In this document: positions 53,957 to 62,573 of the stretch, piece by piece
Position numbering within the stretch: the stretch's first letter is position 1
Layout: each line of letters starts with the position of its first letter
DNA from: an uncultured Bellilinea sp.
Lineage (GTDB): Bacteria; Chloroflexota; Anaerolineae; Anaerolineales; Anaerolineaceae
DNA: 64,000 bases
Direction of reading: 5' to 3'
Assembly (NCBI GenBank): GCA_938040735.1
Contig: CALHYE010000013.1
Span: 124,001 to 188,000 of the forward strand
Made by a program: the position numbers and the translations under genes
Notes under the pieces: model-generated
What the model was told of the DNA's origin: nothing
The model's input: only the letters and a program-made list of their open reading frames with translations
Databases searched by the model: none

Positions 53957-55662
53957 AACGATTCCACCACCCCAATCCAAACCTCAAAAGGCTGCAAGGT
54001 AAGAAAACCAGCCCGCTCCAATTGCCCTTCCTTGCGGTGTGTCGAAAAAACACACCGCAAATTTTTTAACCAGTAGGGGAACACGGTTTTCGCTGGGCGT
54101 GCTTTCATGTTCAAAGCAACCAGACAGATTTGATTCTTCGTCCGCCGTAAAAAAGTAAAAACATGCCGGTTGTTTTCATCCAGCGGTTGATAATCGCCTT
54201 CCATCAATGCAGGCGTGTTTTTACGCAAATGCAATAACCGCCGGTAGTAGTTCAGCATTGAGCCGGGGTCTTCCTGCTGGTCTCGAACATTTATCCCTTC
54301 GGCATAATTTGGATGCACCGGCAGCCAGGGTTTCACATCGGCCGGGCAAAAACCGGCGTTTGGCTGGTTAGCCCATTGAACCGGTGTTCGGCACTTATCC
54401 CGCCCATATTCAATAGCAAACCGTTCGGCTTCCTGAGGTGAGCAACCCAGCAATTCAACTTCAAGGCGGTAAGCATGTAAACTCAACGGATCTCGGAAAT
54501 CTTCCACCTTCAAGCCGAGATGGTTGACCATACCGATTTCTTCCCCATTGTATAAAAATGGGGTGCCCTTAAGAGTCAGCAACAACGCCAGATTGACTTG
54601 CGCAATTTGCAGATCATGCTTCCCATCCCCAAATTGACTCATCATCCGTCCCGCATCATGGTTATTCAAGGTATTGCACGGCCAGGCATCCGGCGGCATC
54701 TGCGAAAGCCTTTCCCTTTGGTTTAGCCGCACCCAGCGCGGCGTAAGACGATCGGTACGCATGAGGGGAAAATTAAAATTCAAATGGAGTTCGTCTTCTC
54801 CATCGCCGTAAAACCGGACATCTTCGGTTTCGCCGATCAAAACCTTTTCCGGGTATTCATTCACCACTTGACGTAGTTCGCGCATCAGGTCATGCACTTC
54901 GGGCATATCTACTTGATGCCGAAACATGCGCTGCCAGCGGCGGTTTGCCTTGCGCTGCTCAGCCTTTGTTTTAGCAAGCCGTGAGTCGCGGTAAATAGCA
55001 TCCAGATGATCGCCGGTAGCATGGTCGGGGTGACCATCTCGCTCAAATATGGTGCCGACCGCATCCAGCCGAAAGCCATCCACGCCGAGGTTTAGCCAGT
55101 AGCGTGCCACATCAAACATGGCTTGCTTGACTTCGGGATTTCTCCAATTCAGGTCGGGTTGTTGGGGGAAGAAAAAATGGTAGTAATATTCACCGGTTTG
55201 AGGGTCAAATGTCCAGGCCGAACCGCCAAAAGTGGAAAACCAATCATTGGGAGGGCCATCATTGCGCGGCGGCTTCCAGATATACCAGTCCCGTTTGGGG
55301 TTATCCAGACCGGAACGAGATTCTAAAAACCAGGGGTGCTGGTCGGAAGTGTGATTCAAAACCAGATCCAGCACCAAACGGATATCGCGGCGGTGTAATT
55401 CCTCCATGAACTGCAAGAATTGATCCATTGTGCCGTATTCGGGAGCAATTTGATAATAATCACTGACATCATAGCCCCAGTCCACCTGAGGGGAGGCAAA
55501 ATGCGGCGAAAGCCAGACCGCATCCACACCTAACCATTTGAGATAATCCACTTTTTCAAGCATCCCTTCAAAGTCGCCGATCCCATCGGCGTTACCATCC
55601 GCAAAACTGCGTGGGTAAATTTGATAAAAAACGGCAGTCTGCCACCACTTCTTCCGGCTCAT
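53953..55662 (-). CDS. Alpha-glucosidase, GH13
   Basis: A 569-residue GH13 hydrolase. Region I is DLVLNHTSDQHPWF, region II GFRLDAVGTIF with the nucleophile Asp, region III LIGETEDVRF with the acid Glu, region IV LNNHDAGRM. The start sequence YQIYPRSFADGNADGIGDFEGM is the oligo-1,6-glucosidase/alpha-glucosidase signature, so it probably acts on short alpha-glucans; the trehalose-synthase branch is a lesser option. No signal peptide: cytoplasmic. It shares 4 bases with ldh at the 3' ends. The upstream 151 bases hold an inverted repeat. Confidence 0.92.
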   Translation of the reverse strand: MSRKKWWQTAVFYQIYPRSFADGNADGIGDFEGMLEKVDYLKWLGVDAVWLSPHFASPQVDWGYDVSDYYQIAPEYGTMDQFLQFMEELHRRDIRLVLDLVLNHTSDQHPWFLESRSGLDNPKRDWYIWKPPRNDGPPNDWFSTFGGSAWTFDPQTGEYYYHFFFPQQPDLNWRNPEVKQAMFDVARYWLNLGVDGFRLDAVGTIFERDGHPDHATGDHLDAIYRDSRLAKTKAEQRKANRRWQRMFRHQVDMPEVHDLMRELRQVVNEYPEKVLIGETEDVRFYGDGEDELHLNFNFPLMRTDRLTPRWVRLNQRERLSQMPPDAWPCNTLNNHDAGRMMSQFGDGKHDLQIAQVNLALLLTLKGTPFLYNGEEIGMVNHLGLKVEDFRDPLSLHAYRLEVELLGCSPQEAERFAIEYGRDKCRTPVQWANQPNAGFCPADVKPWLPVHPNYAEGINVRDQQEDPGSMLNYYRRLLHLRKNTPALMEGDYQPLDENNRHVFTFLRRTKNQICLVALNMKARPAKTVFPYWLKNLRCVFSTHRKEGQLERAGFLTLQPFEVWIGVVESF

Positions 55663-55715
55663 GGATAATATTTTTCACTCCTCTCTGTAGGATTCCGCAT
55701 AGAACGATTGAACGC

Positions 55716-55739
55716 TAAGGTTCTATTGACCAAACCTTA
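55716..55739. promoter_or_regulatory. Possible operator, 7-bp inverted repeat
   Basis: TAAGGTT (55716-55722) and AACCTTA (55733-55739) face each other across 10 bases in the gap between the glucosidase and PAP2 genes. It could bind a sugar-responsive repressor. The evidence is weak and no regulator gene is adjacent. Confidence 0.3.
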
Positions 55740-55813
55740 ACATGGTAATCAAACGACTTTAACCGCCATCCATTATGATAGGTTAGAAGAAAAATATAAA
55801 GTGGAAATCAACT

Positions 55814-56446
55814 ATGGAAATCAACCCTTCCATCCATGTTTCAGAACAAATCGTGCCAATTGTACCGCAAAGATGGCACTATCGGCTGGCTGAATGGATC
55901 TCCCGATTGTTTTCACCTCCGCTGGTCGCTACCGTTGCCGTGTTGATCGCTGCCTTGGCGGATTTCAGTCATGCTACCTTAGGATGGTCTTTACTCACCC
56001 TGACCCTTATCATTCTCACTCCGGCTGCTTATCTGGTTTATCTTCATAAACGCGGAGAAATTACCGACCTGGATGTCTATGTACGTCAGCAGCGCATTCG
56101 CCCTTATTTACTCAGCATCGGGTGCAGTCTGATAACCTTTGGACTGCTCAGTCTGGTGCATGCCCCCATTCTGCTCCGAATTATCGCAGCTGCGGCGGTT
56201 TTAGAAACGACCGGCCTCTTTCTGGTCAATTTGAAATGGAAAATTTCCGCCCATACGGCTGCAACGGCCGGGTTTTCCTCATTGGGTTTTTGGGTTGGCG
56301 GCGCTTCTGCATTACCCGTGTTGATGTTTATACCAGTTGTTGCCTGGTCACGGGTGCACCTGAGGCGGCACACCCTCTATCAGACAGTTGCCGGCAGTTT
56401 ATGGGGAATTTTCAGTTTCACGCTGGCTTACTGGCTGCTCCACTAG
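55814..56446 (+). CDS. PAP2-family phosphatase-like membrane protein
   Basis: A 210-residue membrane protein with about six helices. KISAHTAATAGFSS near residue 145 and WSRVHLRRHTLYQTVAGSL near residue 180 carry the C2/C3-type His and Arg residues of PAP2 phosphatases (SxHT, RxxxHT). The classical first motif (KxxxxxxRP) is replaced in the RQQRIRPY segment. It probably dephosphorylates lipid phosphates or polyprenyl phosphates. The ATG at 55814 has GTGGAAATC close upstream; the mtaB gene converges, 8 bases from its stop. Confidence 0.78.
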   Translation: MEINPSIHVSEQIVPIVPQRWHYRLAEWISRLFSPPLVATVAVLIAALADFSHATLGWSLLTLTLIILTPAAYLVYLHKRGEITDLDVYVRQQRIRPYLLSIGCSLITFGLLSLVHAPILLRIIAAAAVLETTGLFLVNLKWKISAHTAATAGFSSLGFWVGGASALPVLMFIPVVAWSRVHLRRHTLYQTVAGSLWGIFSFTLAYWLLH

Positions 56447-56454
56447 AAAAGGGC

Positions 56455-57741
56455 TTATTCTCCCATATCCAGGATAACCCCGCGCATTCCCTCGTCAGTT
56501 ATTTGACCTAATCTCACCCGGCTAATCTGATTCCAAAGCGCTGTCGCTGAATAGGCTTCCACCCGAATGTAATTATCGGTCAATCCATGCAATCGCCAGC
56601 CCTTTTCTCCAACCTCATCACAGGATTCCCACAACACCCTGGCGATGCTTCCCATAAAACGCCGACGATAAGCCAGCGAAGATTGCAGCAAAACCTCCCG
56701 CATCCGGCCATTTCGCTGGCGGATGACTGATCCATGAACCTTGCCCTTCATCCGGGCTGCCGCCGTTCCCTCCCGAGTGGAATAGGAAAAAACATGTCCG
56801 CCGGCAAAATTCATCTGTTGCACAAAAGCAAGGCTTTCTTCAAATTCGGCCTCAGTCTCGCCCGGAAATCCAACAATCACATCGGTGGTGATAGCCATTT
56901 CCGGGCAAATAGCTCGAGCAGATTCCAGCAGGCAGGCAAAGGCCGGCGGCGTGGTCTTTCGCACCATACGCTTCAAGGTCGCCGCGCTGCCGGATTGAAG
57001 CGGCAGGTGGAGGTGGCGGCACATCCGCGAGTTTTCCCACAAGCGAAAAAACGCCTCATTCAGATCCCACGGCTCAAGCGAAGAAAGCCGCACCCGTTCC
57101 ACATCGGTGTCTGCAATGATCGCTTCAATCAGATGACGCAGATGCAGCGGCGGCGTAAAATCCTGACCCCACGATCCCAGGTGAACGCCGGAAAGGACAA
57201 CCTCTCGCGTTCCACCGGCAACAGCCGCCCTCACTTCGGCAACAACATCAGCGATGGGTTCGCTGCGCCCTTTCCCCCGAGCCAGGCGGGTAATGCAGAA
57301 TGTGCAAAAGTTATCACAACCATCCTGAACCTTGATGAAGGCGCGGGTACGCTGATGCAGCCCGGGTAAGGGCAGGCGGGCAAGCGGTTCGAGATCAAAC
57401 TCCTCAACCGGAACGCCCAACACCTTTGAAGTCAGGCGATCTTTTTCGGCATTGGGGATTACCCAGGCCACCTTGGGCAATTGTCGGGCCGCTTCCGGCT
57501 CAAGGGTTGCCCAACAGCCGGTTACCGCAATCGAAGCACCACCGGCTCTGGCAGCCTGTCGGATTTTCTGCCGGGAATCGGATGCCGCCGCGCTGGTAAC
57601 CGTGCAAGTGTTAATGACTACCAGATCGGCTTCAGCGGCTGTCTCGGCAATTGAATGACCGGCAGCCCGAAACTGACGGGCAAGCAATTCAATCTCGCTT
57701 TGGTTCAAACGGCAGCCAATGGTATCGAAATAGATCCGCAT
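56455..57741 (-). CDS. mtaB: tRNA threonylcarbamoyladenosine methylthiotransferase
   Basis: A 428-residue radical-SAM methylthiotransferase. The N-terminal UPF0004 domain has cysteines in TIGCRLNQSE, NTCTVTS and TGCWATLE for one [4Fe-4S] cluster; the radical-SAM cluster is CDNFCTFC near residue 130; the C-terminal TRAM-like tail follows. MtaB adds a methylthio group to t6A37 of tRNAs reading ANN codons. The ATG at 57741 fits the family N-terminus MRIYFDTIGCRLNQ. The preceding AGAGGT is very close to the ATG, so a start at 57762 is not excluded. Its gene begins 5 bases after the lipoprotein stop. Confidence 0.93.
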   Translation of the reverse strand: MRIYFDTIGCRLNQSEIELLARQFRAAGHSIAETAAEADLVVINTCTVTSAAASDSRQKIRQAARAGGASIAVTGCWATLEPEAARQLPKVAWVIPNAEKDRLTSKVLGVPVEEFDLEPLARLPLPGLHQRTRAFIKVQDGCDNFCTFCITRLARGKGRSEPIADVVAEVRAAVAGGTREVVLSGVHLGSWGQDFTPPLHLRHLIEAIIADTDVERVRLSSLEPWDLNEAFFRLWENSRMCRHLHLPLQSGSAATLKRMVRKTTPPAFACLLESARAICPEMAITTDVIVGFPGETEAEFEESLAFVQQMNFAGGHVFSYSTREGTAAARMKGKVHGSVIRQRNGRMREVLLQSSLAYRRRFMGSIARVLWESCDEVGEKGWRLHGLTDNYIRVEAYSATALWNQISRVRLGQITDEGMRGVILDMGE

Positions 57742-57745
57742 ACCT

Positions 57746-58411
57746 CTAAGGTTTGATAACATAGAAATTGTCAAAATGAATTTCAACACCCGGAGTTTGA
57801 TAAGCCCCGGCCAGCAACCCTACATCACCCATGCTCAAATCAGCATCTTCCGCTTCGGCAAATTTTTGCTGATTGACATACAAGGTAAGGCGGGAGCCCA
57901 CACAATCGGCGCGCAAGTGATTTCGGGCATATCCCTGCGTGATCATTTTACCAAATTCCAGTCCGTTTGGGCTGCTTAATACCTGATAAAGACCATCTTT
58001 TACCTTGACAATTCCCCCATATCCATCGCTGCTGATCAAGAAGGCGTAAAAATTATACTCATCCTGAAAACGACAGATCAAACCAAAATCATTATCGGTC
58101 GGCCCATGGATCAATTCTGCCTCAACGGCAAGGGTGACATCGGTATAATTTCTTCCCGCCAATGACCAGTAATCATAATTGGGTTGATTAATCAGAAAGG
58201 CAAGCACGCCATTCTGGTAATGGATGACAGCCTCCGGCGAGCTCCACTGACGCCAACCGCTGGCTGAATCCGAGAAATCATCATATAACAGAATACTGCC
58301 GGCGTCTTTGGCAGCCAGAGCTGAAGCCTCGATTTGCGTGATCAGATTGCATCCGCTCAGGAAAATGAAAACAGCGATTAAAATCAAACCGTTGCGTAAA
58401 ACCCTTAACAT
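57746..58411 (-). CDS. Lipoprotein with concanavalin-like fold candidate
   Basis: A 221-residue secreted lipoprotein. LILIAVFIFLSGC ends in a lipobox Cys at about residue 21. The body (LLYDDFSDSASGWRQWSS to YQTPGVEIHFDNFYVIKP) resembles the beta-sandwich domains (DUF1080-like) common in Anaerolineae surface proteins: DDFSD...GW, then DNDFGLICRFQDEYNFYAFLI. Ligand unknown. AGGAGGTTGATCGG gives a strong ribosome-binding site. It lies between the TPR gene and mtaB on the same strand. Confidence 0.8.
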   Translation of the reverse strand: MLRVLRNGLILIAVFIFLSGCNLITQIEASALAAKDAGSILLYDDFSDSASGWRQWSSPEAVIHYQNGVLAFLINQPNYDYWSLAGRNYTDVTLAVEAELIHGPTDNDFGLICRFQDEYNFYAFLISSDGYGGIVKVKDGLYQVLSSPNGLEFGKMITQGYARNHLRADCVGSRLTLYVNQQKFAEAEDADLSMGDVGLLAGAYQTPGVEIHFDNFYVIKP

Positions 58412-58471
58412 CCGATCAACCTCCTGCGGCTGTTCTTCGGCATTACTTCTGCCGGGGGTAGATGCCCGCCC

Positions 58472-59926
58472 TCAGGGTTGAATGGCTTCATCCGGAAAAT
58501 AACGTTGCAGCAATCTCTGGGCAGTCAGGGCAATCACTTCATCCCGCGATTTCGCGGCTTTTTTGAGCGGTTGAAAAGCCTGGCTGGTTCTGCCCATTTC
58601 GAGATAGACCTGTCCAAGATGAAGCAAAGCGGGAGCATAGGACTCATCTACTTTCAGTGCCTGTTGCAAGAATTGTTCCGCTTCCTTCCATTCGCCCAAT
58701 TGCAAATAAACAAAACCAGCCGTATCCAATGAGGCAGGGTTTCCGCCGTCCAAATCTAAAGCACGCTGAGCAGCCGGTAAGGTATAGGCCTGCGGGTCAA
58801 AGCCATTCAAAGCCGAAAAAACCGCCAGCGCCCTCCACAGGTCGGCATTTCCCGGCTCAATTTCCACTGCGCGCCGATAAGCGTGAAGGGCTTCCACCAG
58901 GTCTCCGCTCTGCGCCAGCGCAGCCCCAATCTCAACCTGCCAGCGCCCTTGATCGGGATATTTTTCCGCCAGGGCGCGTAAATAACTCAACGCCACCATT
59001 GGTTGATCCTGACGCCGCCAGTACAACGCCAGGGCGGTTTGGACAATATCCGAAACCGGGTTGAGTTCAAAGGCGCGGCGTAATACCGGGTAGCCATCCT
59101 TCCCCAAATTTTGACGGGCTTCCGCCAGCAAAGCCCAACCCTCGGCATAATCTGGAAACAAATCAACCGCCTCCAAAAAAGCCTGCTCGGCGATTTCCCA
59201 ATACTCTAACTCACCCAGCCGTTGACCAATGACCACCCGTTGGTAAGCAGGGTCGGGATTTTCCTGTGCGGTTTCCAGAGCCCCTAAGAGACGGGCGGCT
59301 TGCCGCGCCAGCGACCCTCGCCCGGCGCTCAGCGGTGTCAACCGGCGTATGGCTTCCTCCGGGTTTTGATAAGACAGGAACACAGCCGCCATCCAGACCG
59401 CCTCAGGATTTTGGGGCTGGCTGGCTGCCCAGCGTTGGGCAGTTTGACTCGCCAGATCCCAACGATTGGCTTTTTGAAAGACCTCCATCAGCCCTGAAAA
59501 ATAGTCCGGTGATAAATTATCCTTTTCTAACAGAATAAGCCCATAGTCAACCGCGCGGTTTGTATCCCCCAATTGAAATAGGGTCTCAATCAGCGCAAAC
59601 AAACCTTTTTCAGAAATTGCATCCAATTCCCACGCCCGCTGAAAATCGGCTGCTGCCTGGGTTAAGTTCCCCGCCTTAAGTTCATGAAAAGCCAGCCGCT
59701 CCCACCACTCCGCCCGCTCCGGGTAAAATTCCATCAAGAGCCGTAAATGAGTGGCTGCCTTAGCGTGGTTATTAAGCGCTTCCGCTTGATATAAGCGGGT
59801 GATGATTTCCAGTTCCCGAAAAGGTCTTGGAGAGATGGGGAAAACAGTGAGAAAGACCAGCGGAAGGATGATCATCACCGCCAGCAATACCTGTCGTTTT
59901 AGACTCTGAACGCTCGATTTCAACAT
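58472..59926 (-). CDS. TPR-repeat protein with N-terminal membrane anchor
   Basis: A 484-residue protein. One hydrophobic helix at the N-terminus (VLLAVMIILPLVFLTVFPI) is followed by about ten tetratricopeptide-type helical pairs, e.g. AEWWERLAFHELKAGNLTQAAADFQRAW, GWALLAEARQNLGKDGYPVLRRAF, and ADLWRALAVFSALNGFDPQAYT and so on. No catalytic domain is seen, so it is a scaffold exposed on the outer face. The ATG at 59926 is used; a GTG at 59935 is an alternative. It precedes the lipoprotein gene by 60 bases on the same strand. Confidence 0.8.
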   Translation of the reverse strand: MLKSSVQSLKRQVLLAVMIILPLVFLTVFPISPRPFRELEIITRLYQAEALNNHAKAATHLRLLMEFYPERAEWWERLAFHELKAGNLTQAAADFQRAWELDAISEKGLFALIETLFQLGDTNRAVDYGLILLEKDNLSPDYFSGLMEVFQKANRWDLASQTAQRWAASQPQNPEAVWMAAVFLSYQNPEEAIRRLTPLSAGRGSLARQAARLLGALETAQENPDPAYQRVVIGQRLGELEYWEIAEQAFLEAVDLFPDYAEGWALLAEARQNLGKDGYPVLRRAFELNPVSDIVQTALALYWRRQDQPMVALSYLRALAEKYPDQGRWQVEIGAALAQSGDLVEALHAYRRAVEIEPGNADLWRALAVFSALNGFDPQAYTLPAAQRALDLDGGNPASLDTAGFVYLQLGEWKEAEQFLQQALKVDESYAPALLHLGQVYLEMGRTSQAFQPLKKAAKSRDEVIALTAQRLLQRYFPDEAIQP

Positions 59927-60111
59927 CCTACTCACATTCGGTCAATCTTACCTTCAAGTCAGGATTATTATCCCCCAGCCAATCATTTTGTGCAATACAG
60001 GTAACTTCTCGACAGAGAGGGTCATCATGGACAAGAGAAACCCTTTATTCGGAAAAATCACGATCTCTGGTTTTAAGAGGGTTCATTCAAAAAATTCTAA
60101 ACCATTCTGAC

Positions 60112-60140
60112 TTGACATCAAAAATAAGCCATGATACATT
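60112..60140 (+). promoter_or_regulatory. Promoter of the cold-shock gene
   Basis: TTGACA (60112-60117) and TACATT (60135-60140) are exactly 17 bases apart. The mRNA should start near 60147 and carry a ~60-base leader with a hairpin (CGGCTC/GAGCCG, 60158-60163 and 60167-60172). The rest of the 271-base gap from 59936 shows nothing definite. Confidence 0.85.
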
Positions 60141-60206
60141 TGTCATACATGGTCGAGCGGCTCTTGGAGCCGGACCTGAAATTTCTCAAAATGTATGGAG
60201 TAAAGC

Positions 60207-60419
60207 ATGTCAGAACGTTTCACCGGGACCGTCAAGTGGTTCAACCCCGCCAAGGGGTACGGCTTCATCGGCCGTGACAATGGGGAGGATGTTTTCGTAC
60301 ATTTCTCCGCAATCGATATGCAGGGCTACAAGCAATTGAAGGAAGGCCAGAAAGTGGAGTTTTCTATCGAAAAAGGTCCCAAAGGTCTCCAAGCCGCGCA
60401 AGTTGTCCCACTGCAGTAA
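60207..60419 (+). CDS. cspA: Cold-shock domain protein
   Basis: A 70-residue CspA-type protein. [19 protein letters not shown] carries the RNP1-like motif and [10 protein letters not shown] the RNP2-like motif. It is an RNA chaperone in the cytoplasm. GGAG precedes the ATG at 60207. The gene has a consensus promoter and a strong terminator, so it is monocistronic. Its leader and terminator share a complementary 10-nt segment. Confidence 0.96.
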   Translation: MSERFTGTVKWFNPAKGYGFIGRDNGEDVFVHFSAIDMQGYKQLKEGQKVEFSIEKGPKGLQAAQVVPLQ

Positions 60420-60449
60420 CCCCATCATCATCATAATTCAATTGTCATA

Positions 60450-60482
60450 CAGAGCCGCTCAAAGCGGCTCTGTTGTTTCTTT
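60450..60482 (+). terminator. Terminator of the cold-shock gene
   Basis: CAGAGCCGCT (60450-60459) and AGCGGCTCTG (60463-60472) form a perfect 10-bp stem with a CAA loop, followed by TTGTTTCTTT. Confidence 0.9.
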
Positions 60483-61129
60483 CAACGACCAGCGCCAACC
60501 ACATATCCAATCACTTTAGCCAACTCCAGCAAGGTCACCTCCCACCCTTGCCGGCTGAACATCCAGGTAGCGGCTTGATACCAGTGGCCGTGTACCGCAT
60601 GAATTTGCACTTTAACCGGGCTTCCCCGAAAAGTATCGTGAAAGATCAAGCGTGTTCGAAAGGTATGGTAGGGGTCGGTAACCACAACGCAAGAAGGATG
60701 TCCCCAGTATTCCATATATTCCCGCACACTTCTGGCTTCTTCAACAGTTGAACGGGAAACTTCCGGGATAATGCGGATATTATCCATCGGGACGCCCATC
60801 GCTGAAAGATTGTTACGCACCAGCAGGCTGTACCGTGTGCCAATTTCATTAATCGTATCACCGGTCTCGGTAATCAAAATAATTCTCGAAGGCTCGGCCT
60901 TGTAGAGTTTGACAGCCTCCTGCCAGCGTTGGCGGTCTCCGCCGCTTAACAAGACGATCATCCTGGCATCCTTCAACCCATCCGAAGTGATCAACAATGC
61001 TCCCACAGCATACAAAAGCCCATACAGAGCAATTGGCAGCAAAAGCAGAAAACTGAATACCCCCATCCCCCTCAAAAAGCAGCCTCCACACCCCCTGCTA
61101 TGATTTGGGGTTTGAGCGGTTTGATTCAT
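60482..61129 (-). CDS. YdcF/SanA-like (DUF218) membrane-anchored protein
   Basis: A 215-residue protein. A Cys-rich start (NHSRGCGGCFLRG) is followed by one membrane helix (VFSFLLLLPIALYGLLYAVG), then a DUF218 domain: IVLLSGGDRQRWQEAV, SRSTVEEARSVREYM, and VVVTDPYHTFRTRLIFHDTF. DUF218 proteins (YdcF, SanA, ElyC) are linked to envelope polysaccharide and peptidoglycan precursor metabolism, with no defined reaction. The ATG at 61129 has GAGGATGAG upstream. It directly follows the aminotransferase gene, 1 base apart. Confidence 0.82.
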   Translation of the reverse strand: MNQTAQTPNHSRGCGGCFLRGMGVFSFLLLLPIALYGLLYAVGALLITSDGLKDARMIVLLSGGDRQRWQEAVKLYKAEPSRIILITETGDTINEIGTRYSLLVRNNLSAMGVPMDNIRIIPEVSRSTVEEARSVREYMEYWGHPSCVVVTDPYHTFRTRLIFHDTFRGSPVKVQIHAVHGHWYQAATWMFSRQGWEVTLLELAKVIGYVVGAGR

Positions 61130-61130
61130 C

Positions 61131-62297
61131 TCATCCTCTTTGGTTTTTCTCCAATGCCGCAATCATGCGGTCAATCCCTTCTTGCAGCAGGCTGCGCGGA
61201 CACCCAAAATTCAGGCGGACATGCCCCTCACCGCCGCCTCCAAACGCTCGCCCGTCATTCAGACCGACCTTTGCTTCTTCAAGGAAGAATGTAAACGGGT
61301 CATTTCCAACCGCGGTTTGGGTAAAATCCAGCCATGCCAGATAAGTCCCTTGCGGTAATGGCATGTGAACCCCTTGCATGCGCGCTTGCACGGTTTGATA
61401 GAGCCAGTCCCGGTTGGCTTGCAGGTAGCCGATCAACTGTTGCAGCCATTCTTCCCCATACTGATAGGCAGCCCTTGCCGCTACCATCCCCATCAGGTTG
61501 ACTCCCCCAACCAAGCCGCGCCGTGCCTGATGAATTTTTTGCCGGATCTGCGAGTTTGGTACAATGGCAAAAGAAAACTCTAAGCCGGGGATGTTAAAAG
61601 TCTTGCTGGGCGCCATCAGTGTAACCGTTTTTTGAGCGATTTCGGCATCCAACGAGGCAATCGGAAGATGCCGATTGCCGCTGTACACCAGGTCGCAATG
61701 AATCTCATCCGAACAAATCATGACATCTCGCCGTAAGCACTGCTCTGCCATCTGCTCTAATTCATACCGGCTGAAGACCCGTCCTACCGGATTGTGCGGG
61801 TTACACAGTAAAAACATCCCCGCATTTTGATCGAGAGCGTCTTCAAAAGCATCCAAATCCACCTCATAACGGTTTTCAACACCTGAAACCAGTTTGGAAG
61901 TCAGCAAGGGTACGCCCGCATTTTGCCCAACGCTCAAAAACGGCGGATAGACCGGTGTTTGAATGGCCACGCCGCGCTGATCGCTGCATAATGCTTGAGT
62001 GACGAGATTAAACGCAACCACCACCCCCGGCAGGAAGAGAATGTCTTCCGCTTTCACCTTCCACGTATAGCGCTTCTCGAGCCAGCCTAAAATAGCCTCT
62101 TTCAACCCTTGTAATTCTGCCGGGTATCCAAAGACCCCGTGAGAAATACGCCGGTGGAGGGCTTCCAGAATAGCCGGCGCAGCCGCAAAATCCATATCCG
62201 CGACCCACATCGGCAGGACATCCTCAGGAAAGTAATGCCACTTAATGCTGTCCGAACATCGGCGGTCAATGACTTGATCAAAATCAAACACCGGCAT
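61131..62297 (-). CDS. patB: PatB/MalY-type cystathionine beta-lyase aminotransferase
   Basis: A 388-residue fold-type I PLP enzyme. LPMWVADMDF near residue 35 and CNPHNPVGRVFS and SDEIHCDLVY are the family blocks; the Schiff-base lysine lies in MAPSKTFNIPGL near residue 230. MalY/PatB proteins act as C-S lyases on cystathionine or cystine. The ATG at 62297 is chosen for AAGGATTTGCCG upstream; a longer frame to 62384 is unlikely. The promoter (TCGACA-17-TATAAT) is clear. Confidence 0.88.
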   Translation of the reverse strand: MPVFDFDQVIDRRCSDSIKWHYFPEDVLPMWVADMDFAAAPAILEALHRRISHGVFGYPAELQGLKEAILGWLEKRYTWKVKAEDILFLPGVVVAFNLVTQALCSDQRGVAIQTPVYPPFLSVGQNAGVPLLTSKLVSGVENRYEVDLDAFEDALDQNAGMFLLCNPHNPVGRVFSRYELEQMAEQCLRRDVMICSDEIHCDLVYSGNRHLPIASLDAEIAQKTVTLMAPSKTFNIPGLEFSFAIVPNSQIRQKIHQARRGLVGGVNLMGMVAARAAYQYGEEWLQQLIGYLQANRDWLYQTVQARMQGVHMPLPQGTYLAWLDFTQTAVGNDPFTFFLEEAKVGLNDGRAFGGGGEGHVRLNFGCPRSLLQEGIDRMIAALEKNQRG

Positions 62298-62345
62298 CGG
62301 CAAATCCTTGTGAATGAAAATGGTGTTTTTTTGAAAACGCTGAGG

Positions 62346-62374
62346 ATTATAACGCCCAATCCCGTTCCTGTCGA
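62346..62374 (-). promoter_or_regulatory. Promoter of patB
   Basis: On the minus strand TCGACA (62374-62369) and TATAAT (62351-62346) lie 17 bases apart; predicted start near 62339, a ~42-base leader. The remaining intergenic space up to 62573 shows TATACT at 62552-62557 on the plus strand for the next gene. Confidence 0.7.
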
Positions 62375-62573
62375 ACTGCGCCAAAACGCAAGGGAAGCGC
62401 GTCCATAAAATGGCGAGTTTTTCGCCTCAGCCATGTTCTGATCCTTTTCGGATTTCGATGGATTTTTGAAAACCATTCTTGATGATTAAACAGTGTCGCT
62501 CAACTCCATGATCAACGCCCCCTTACCTGAGTTGCAACCTTCAAAATCTGATATACTCGCTTGCATAGCGGCT

